DNA of 10,985 nt from an uncultured Fidelibacterota bacterium (GTDB taxonomy: Bacteria; Marinisomatota; Marinisomatia; Marinisomatales; UBA1611), in the NCBI GenBank assembly GCA_913043185.1, contig CAJWMI010000059.1, forward strand, positions 1 to 10,985, read 5' to 3'. Positions 7,221 to 10,985 of this stretch are shown here, piece after piece. The translations under genes and the position numbers were made by a program. The notes beneath the pieces are model-generated. The model worked only from the letters and a program-made list of their open reading frames with translations, was not told the origin of the DNA and ran no database searches. The stretch's first letter is position 1; every line of letters starts with the position of its first letter.

Positions 7221-7628
7221 TTATATAGGCTTTTCTGCTAATTCAACTAGGACACCGCCAGTAAACTTAGGGTGGATAAATACAATTTTATATCCCTCAG
7301 CGCCTTTAGTTGGGTTCTCATTTATTGTTTGAATTTTTGAATCTTTAAGTTCTTTTATTGCTATATTTATATCTTCTACCTCAAGACATATATGATGTAT
7401 TCCAGGACCTCTTTTGTGTAAAAATTTTCGTATAGGAGAATATTCCTCTAATGAATCAAGTAGCTCTATTTTACCTTTTCCAGTGTCAAATATTTTAGTA
7501 TTAACACCTTCTGATTCAACCTTTTCAGTGTGAGTGTGTGCAATACGAAGAATATCTCCCCAGAATGAAGAAGTTTCTTCTAAGTCATCGACTGCTATAC
7601 CTACATGCTCTATTCCAATAATTTTCAT
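7221..7628 (-). CDS. mce: Methylmalonyl-CoA epimerase (VOC family)
   Basis: Interconverts (2R)- and (2S)-methylmalonyl-CoA between propionyl-CoA carboxylase and methylmalonyl-CoA mutase. The 135 residues make one vicinal-oxygen-chelate unit with two beta-alpha-beta-beta-beta modules. IEHVGIAVDDLEE gives the first metal ligand (H8), KIELLDSL the second (E55), GPGIHHICLEVEDI the third (H78 or H79), and GVLVELAE the fourth (E129). Length and the opening IxHVGIAVxDLE...FW are typical of the family. No mutase or carboxylase gene is visible here, so the rest of the pathway must be elsewhere. The gap to the upstream epimerase gene is only 2 bp, and AAAGGGA about 11 nt upstream may serve as Shine-Dalgarno. 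Another VOC activity such as a glyoxalase-type enzyme is possible but less likely. Confidence 0.87.
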   Translation of the reverse strand: MKIIGIEHVGIAVDDLEETSSFWGDILRIAHTHTEKVESEGVNTKIFDTGKGKIELLDSLEEYSPIRKFLHKRGPGIHHICLEVEDINIAIKELKDSKIQTINENPTKGAEGYKIVFIHPKFTGGVLVELAEKPI

Positions 7629-7630
7629 AT

Positions 7631-8665
7631 CTATAATAGTCCCTTTCTTTGATTAACCAATGACAGACCCATACCAATATTCTTAGATGATAGCTTCAGC
7701 CTCCCATCAATAACCTCCACACCTTTATATGGGTCATTATTAATTAATAGATTCCCATCTAGGTCAACAGCATCTACCTCACTAGCTAGTTGGGCAGCTG
7801 CTGTTATGCCGACCGAGGATTCTATCATGCACCCGAGCATTATCTTCATGTTTAATCGTTTTGCAATCTTAATCATCACTAGGGCTTCATCAATCCCACC
7901 GCACTTCATTAACTTGATATTAATCCCATCGAAAACACCTGCTATTTTTGATATATCGGCTGAAACAATACTGTTTTCGTCAGCGTATAGTGGTAAAGGC
8001 GATATTTCTCTTAATAATGCCGTATCATTAAGCCTGTCAGCGGGAAACGGCTGTTCTATAAACTCAACATTCCTTTCAGCAAGCCAATATGACATTTCTT
8101 TTGCCGTATTAAGGGCCCAGCCCTCGTTCGCATCAACACGGATAAGCTTATCGGTTTTTAGACGAATTTGACGAATTATTTCTTTGTCATCTTTTGGAGT
8201 TCCGAGTTTCACTTTTAATATGCTATATGGTAATGATAATTCTATTTTTTCATCAAGCTCTTTCATATCCCCAATTGCTATCGTATAACTGGTCTTTGGT
8301 AGAGTTCTAACATCGAACTCTAGTATATCATATACCGCCTTATTTTCTTTTTGGCCATACCAATCCCAAATAGCCATATTTGCAGCCGCTTCCAAGGAGC
8401 TGACTCCCATCAGCTGAGGCTTAATGTGCGCCCATATTTCATTCCTTTTTGTATATTCTTCTGGTAATGAAATACCCTTTCTAAGAATGGAAAGTATTTT
8501 ATCGATAGACTCATTGTACCTCTTTGAGGGCGCTGCCTCGCCCCTACCAATAATATCTCCATCAACAAGATAGAAATACAATATATCATAATAATCATAC
8601 GAACTTCGGGAGATACCAAAAGAATGATGGAGTTTTATTCTATATGTAGAAAACTTAATATTCAT
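7631..8665 (-). CDS. Enolase-superfamily epimerase (dipeptide epimerase or DgcA-like N-acetyl-glutamate racemase)
   Basis: Mandelate-racemase-like epimerase that moves a proton alpha to a carboxylate in a Mg2+-dependent two-base reaction. The 344 residues have the capping domain (about 1-120) followed by the barrel. KVK gives catalytic K151 and K153, metal ligands are D178 (VDANEGW), E204 (FIEQPF) and D229 (YADEN), and the opposite-face lysine is in NIKLMKCGG (K251). GCMIESSVG and a DLDG motif (301-304) correspond to the substrate-contacting DxD of L-Ala-D/L-Glu epimerases. All catalytic positions are present. It overlaps the DUF1611 gene by 1 bp (TAATG). That pairing mirrors DgcN-DgcA, in which the epimerase converts N-acetyl-D-glutamate to the L form. 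DLDG is also compatible with the dipeptide enzyme of murein recycling, so the fold and chemistry are sure but the substrate is not. Confidence 0.92.
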   Translation of the reverse strand: MNIKFSTYRIKLHHSFGISRSSYDYYDILYFYLVDGDIIGRGEAAPSKRYNESIDKILSILRKGISLPEEYTKRNEIWAHIKPQLMGVSSLEAAANMAIWDWYGQKENKAVYDILEFDVRTLPKTSYTIAIGDMKELDEKIELSLPYSILKVKLGTPKDDKEIIRQIRLKTDKLIRVDANEGWALNTAKEMSYWLAERNVEFIEQPFPADRLNDTALLREISPLPLYADENSIVSADISKIAGVFDGINIKLMKCGGIDEALVMIKIAKRLNMKIMLGCMIESSVGITAAAQLASEVDAVDLDGNLLINNDPYKGVEVIDGRLKLSSKNIGMGLSLVNQRKGLL

Positions 8666-9693
8666 TATTCTATTGCTTCTTTTATTGTATCTATAAAATC
8701 AGAGTCTCCAAACCTAATTAAATCTGTAGTCGGCAATTCATACTTTGTTTTATAATAACTAACCTGTTCAATAGCCTCTTCCTCACTCAGTGCAAATGTC
8801 AGTAGATTAATTCCTAAGAATCTAGTCTCTCTAAATGGCGCCATTAAATCTATATGGATATTCATAAAATTACCTAAGTCAGGTATCACATGGCCCATGA
8901 CATCTTTATCTCTATCTACATCATGTGTAAGCACCAGATAGTCTGGCATGCAACCATGCAAAAGGCCTAAGGTTACGCCAGAATACGCATAATTTGTTAT
9001 TGAACCTTGCCCCTCAACCACTACTAAGTCAGTATCACTTTTGATATGTTTATCAATTAAATATTCAACCTCTCCAGCCATAAAATCAGCGACAACCGCG
9101 TCAATCGCGACACCTTTTGAAAGTAAGATACCTGTTTGCCCTGTTCCTATGAATTCAATGTTTTTATTACAAGCAGATAATCTTTCTTTTATCTCCCATG
9201 CAGTAGTCATCTTACCGGTATCACAATCGCTACCCACAACCAATAAAACAGGTACACTCCGATTTTTCCAAGTTCCTTCTGGAAAATGAGGTGGTGCAGG
9301 AGGTTTTCGCAAGTCTATAATTTTTGCTTTATTCTTTTTTGCAATATTTAACAACTCTTTATCTGTTGACAAAAAATCGTGCATCCCGCTTATAACATCC
9401 ACACCAAAACTTAGTGCAGAAATCAATTCGGATTTCATTTCTTCAGTGATCTTTCCTGCTTGCGGAGCGTTTCCGATAACTAGAGTATCTGGTTTATATT
9501 GCTTAGACTCATTGAATGATGATACTACAGGAATTTTCCCACCGACCCCGATTACATCTTGAGAGTATAAGCCCTTTTTACTCGGATCAATAACAGCTAC
9601 AACCTCACTCGTTCTATAGCGGATCAGCATGTTGCCTGTCTTATTTTCTATATAGTCAAACGAGTCTATAGATAGGATAACATAACGGGCCAT
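8665..9693 (-). CDS. DUF1611 family P-loop protein, DgcN-like
   Basis: Member of the DUF1611 family. A characterised relative, DgcN, N-acetylates D-glutamate as the first step of a D-glutamate catabolic route. The 342 residues comprise an N-terminal Rossmann-like domain (about 1-130; VVAVIDPSKKG at 31-41, LVIGNAPQAG at 71-80, SGMHDFL at 102-108). A P-loop domain follows, with GSDCDTGKMTT (154-164), related to dethiobiotin-synthetase-type loops but with Met where Ser or Thr is usual after GK. FIGTGQTGIL (181-190) and the acidic VVVEGQGSI (224-232) come next. Length matches the family. The first ATG is preferred because the N-terminal strand RYVILS is a family feature, although no Shine-Dalgarno precedes it. 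It sits 6 bp after the crotonase gene and overlaps the epimerase by 1 bp. Family assignment is firm; the acetyltransferase role is transferred from relatives and context. Confidence 0.85.
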   Translation of the reverse strand: MARYVILSIDSFDYIENKTGNMLIRYRTSEVVAVIDPSKKGLYSQDVIGVGGKIPVVSSFNESKQYKPDTLVIGNAPQAGKITEEMKSELISALSFGVDVISGMHDFLSTDKELLNIAKKNKAKIIDLRKPPAPPHFPEGTWKNRSVPVLLVVGSDCDTGKMTTAWEIKERLSACNKNIEFIGTGQTGILLSKGVAIDAVVADFMAGEVEYLIDKHIKSDTDLVVVEGQGSITNYAYSGVTLGLLHGCMPDYLVLTHDVDRDKDVMGHVIPDLGNFMNIHIDLMAPFRETRFLGINLLTFALSEEEAIEQVSYYKTKYELPTTDLIRFGDSDFIDTIKEAIE

Positions 9694-9699
9694 AGTCGG

Positions 9700-10464
9700 T
9701 TAATACTTTGGAGGCCTCTTTTCTACAAAGGAAGTCAGACCTTCGGTTGTTTCTTCCGTCTCAAATAATTCTGAGAAAGTTTTTGCCTCACTAGATAAAC
9801 CATCAGTTAATTCAGTGCCTGATGAAAGATTGATCAGTTTGATAGACTCTGAAATGGCGTTTGGACTATTCTTTATAATTAATTGAGCGATATCAACACA
9901 AGTATTGATCAATTCTTCTTTTGAAACCACTCTATTAACTAATCCTATTTCGAGCGCCTCTTGAGCATCGATATTTCTTCCTGTTATTATTAGTTCATTT
10001 GCCAAACCTTTACCAATTATTCTTGGTAATCTTTGTGTTCCGCCCCAGCCAGGTAGCAGACCAATCTTAACTTCAGGCTGGGCAAATACAGCGTTATCGC
10101 TGGCAACCCGAATATGGCATGCCAGAGCAATCTCAGATCCACCGCCAAGCGCAAAACCATTAACAGCAGCGATTACAGGCTTATCCGAGTTTTCTATAGT
10201 ATTGGCTAGTTTATGTCCAAGATTTGCAAATTCATAGGCCTCACTTTTATTCATTTTTTGCATTAGTTTAATATCCGCGCCAGCTATGAATGCTTTTTCA
10301 CCTGAACCAGTAATAATTATTACTCTTATATCTCCCTCTGATAGCAGTCCTTCTATTTTACTAATAAACTCAATGACAACATCTTTATTCATTGCGTTCA
10401 ATGATTCTGGTCTGTTTACAGTTACAATCCCAATTTTATTATTTTTTGCTATTTTTATTTTCAT
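9700..10464 (-). CDS. Enoyl-CoA hydratase (crotonase family)
   Basis: Hydrates a 2,3-enoyl-CoA to the 3-hydroxyacyl-CoA, as in beta-oxidation, butyrate or branched-chain amino acid routes. The 254 residues are the usual single-domain length. The oxyanion hole is formed by FIAGADIKLM (59-68) and the NGFALGGGSEIALACH segment (102-117). The two catalytic glutamates are present as E111 (GGGSE) and E131 (AQPEVKIGLLPGWGGTQRL), so a true hydratase is more likely than a crotonase-fold enzyme of other chemistry. The C-terminus FETEETTEGLTSFVEKRPPKY is typical of short-chain (crotonyl-CoA) hydratases. It lies 6 bp after trkH and 6 bp before the DUF1611 gene, and has only a weak GGA upstream. Chain-length preference cannot be read from sequence. 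Confidence 0.93.
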   Translation of the reverse strand: MKIKIAKNNKIGIVTVNRPESLNAMNKDVVIEFISKIEGLLSEGDIRVIIITGSGEKAFIAGADIKLMQKMNKSEAYEFANLGHKLANTIENSDKPVIAAVNGFALGGGSEIALACHIRVASDNAVFAQPEVKIGLLPGWGGTQRLPRIIGKGLANELIITGRNIDAQEALEIGLVNRVVSKEELINTCVDIAQLIIKNSPNAISESIKLINLSSGTELTDGLSSEAKTFSELFETEETTEGLTSFVEKRPPKY

Positions 10465-10470
10465 ATCATT

Positions 10471-10985
10471 TTATTTCCAAAATATTCTACTAAATAATAC
10501 GATCACAGTAAAAATTTCCAATCTTCCTAAAAGCATACAAAATGTTAACATCCATTTGCCTACAGGATGAAGTAATGCATAATTATCCGTTGGACCAAAT
10601 ACACCAAATGCGGGTCCTATATTGCCTATAGCTGAAGCGGCTGCACCAACCGCAGATTGAAAATCTAAATTAAACACAGATAACAAAAGGGCAGTTAAAA
10701 CAAATATTGATAGATATATTAAAGAGAAACCTAGAGTATTTCGAACGATTTCATCGCTAATAGTTCTATTTCCAATTTTAATAGGTATAATTGCACGTGC
10801 ATGCAGCATTCTACGTGTTTCAGTTTTAGCATGTTTAATTAATAGAATAATTCTGGCTATCTTCATTCCACCGCTAGTTGACCCACCCATTGCACCAAAA
10901 AACATCAAAATTAAAAGTATATGCTGACTCAAATAGGGCCAGAGTTCATAATTTGCATTTGAATAACCTGTACCTGTAAGTATAG
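10471..10985 (-). CDS. trkH: TrkH-family potassium uptake channel subunit, C-terminal part (5' end outside window)
   Basis: Inner-membrane K+ translocating subunit of Trk/Ktr systems, normally gated by a cytoplasmic TrkA-type protein. The 170 visible residues cover the last third of a protein of about 480 residues. They begin at the third pore loop, ILTGTGYSNANYELWP, with filter TGTGY at 10963-10977. HILLILMFFGAMGGSTSGGMK (a strongly conserved TrkH stretch) follows, then an amphipathic basic segment, a membrane helix (about LGFSLIYLSIFVLTALLLSVF), the fourth pore loop SAIGNIGPAFG, and the final helices ending in IFWK. The reading frame stays open to the window edge, so a start at the TTG near 10932 is not real. 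The partner trkA gene is not in the window, possibly just upstream. The link to the downstream metabolic genes is only by close spacing (6 bp). Confidence 0.93.
   Translation of the reverse strand, partial: ILTGTGYSNANYELWPYLSQHILLILMFFGAMGGSTSGGMKIARIILLIKHAKTETRRMLHARAIIPIKIGNRTISDEIVRNTLGFSLIYLSIFVLTALLLSVFNLDFQSAVGAAASAIGNIGPAFGVFGPTDNYALLHPVGKWMLTFCMLLGRLEIFTVIVLFSRIFWK

Noticed and set aside
7806..8171. Plus-strand open frame of 121 codons
   Set aside because: Antisense to the conserved barrel of the epimerase and without family features.
10471..10932. TrkH as a complete 153-residue protein starting at a TTG
   Set aside because: The same frame stays open to the window edge and encodes the conserved pore loop upstream, so the gene is simply cut by the window.

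Overview
The window is an AT-rich stretch of bacterial chromosome in which every supported gene lies on the minus strand. The genes are packed end to end with 1 to 4 bp overlaps or gaps of 2 to 80 bp. No stretch longer than 80 bp lacks a gene. I see no tRNA, rRNA, insertion sequence, CRISPR array or clear terminator. The organism looks like a Gram-negative (diderm) member of the FCB superphylum, most likely a marine SAR406/Marinimicrobia-type lineage. The reasons are an LptE lipoprotein, a sigma-54 activator directly next to lptE (a neighbourhood also familiar from Bacteroidetes), a linker in that activator resembling Bacteroidetes homologues, and low GC. The phylum is an inference; the diderm envelope is better supported.

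In transcription order, from high to low coordinates, the layout is as follows. (i) The 3' end of a TrkH-type potassium channel subunit, cut by the window edge. (ii) A metabolic block: a crotonase-family enoyl-CoA hydratase, a DUF1611/DgcN-like P-loop protein, an enolase-superfamily dipeptide/N-acetyl-glutamate epimerase, and a methylmalonyl-CoA epimerase. (iii) A nucleotide excision repair pair, uvrC then uvrB, separated by the largest gap in the window (80 bp). (iv) galE, overlapping uvrB by 4 bp. (v) A sigma-54 activator without a sensor domain, overlapping lptE by 4 bp. (vi) The 5' part of asnS, cut by the other edge.

The DUF1611 gene and the epimerase overlap by 1 bp. They resemble the DgcN-DgcA pair that converts D-glutamate to L-glutamate through N-acetylated intermediates in marine proteobacteria and haloarchaea. 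The epimerase also fits L-Ala-D/L-Glu dipeptide epimerase, so the cluster probably recycles D-glutamate or peptidoglycan peptides, with the exact substrate open. The flanking crotonase and methylmalonyl-CoA epimerase suggest a link to acyl-CoA and propionyl-CoA metabolism. galE and lptE both serve lipopolysaccharide or surface polysaccharide.

The most unusual non-coding signal is a 13-bp inverted repeat (one G-U in RNA) that pairs the uvrB start codon with the upstream leader and overlaps a candidate promoter. Another oddity is a calcium-binding-type aspartate-rich motif inserted near the C-terminus of LptE. I found no defence system, mobile element or clearly new multi-gene system.
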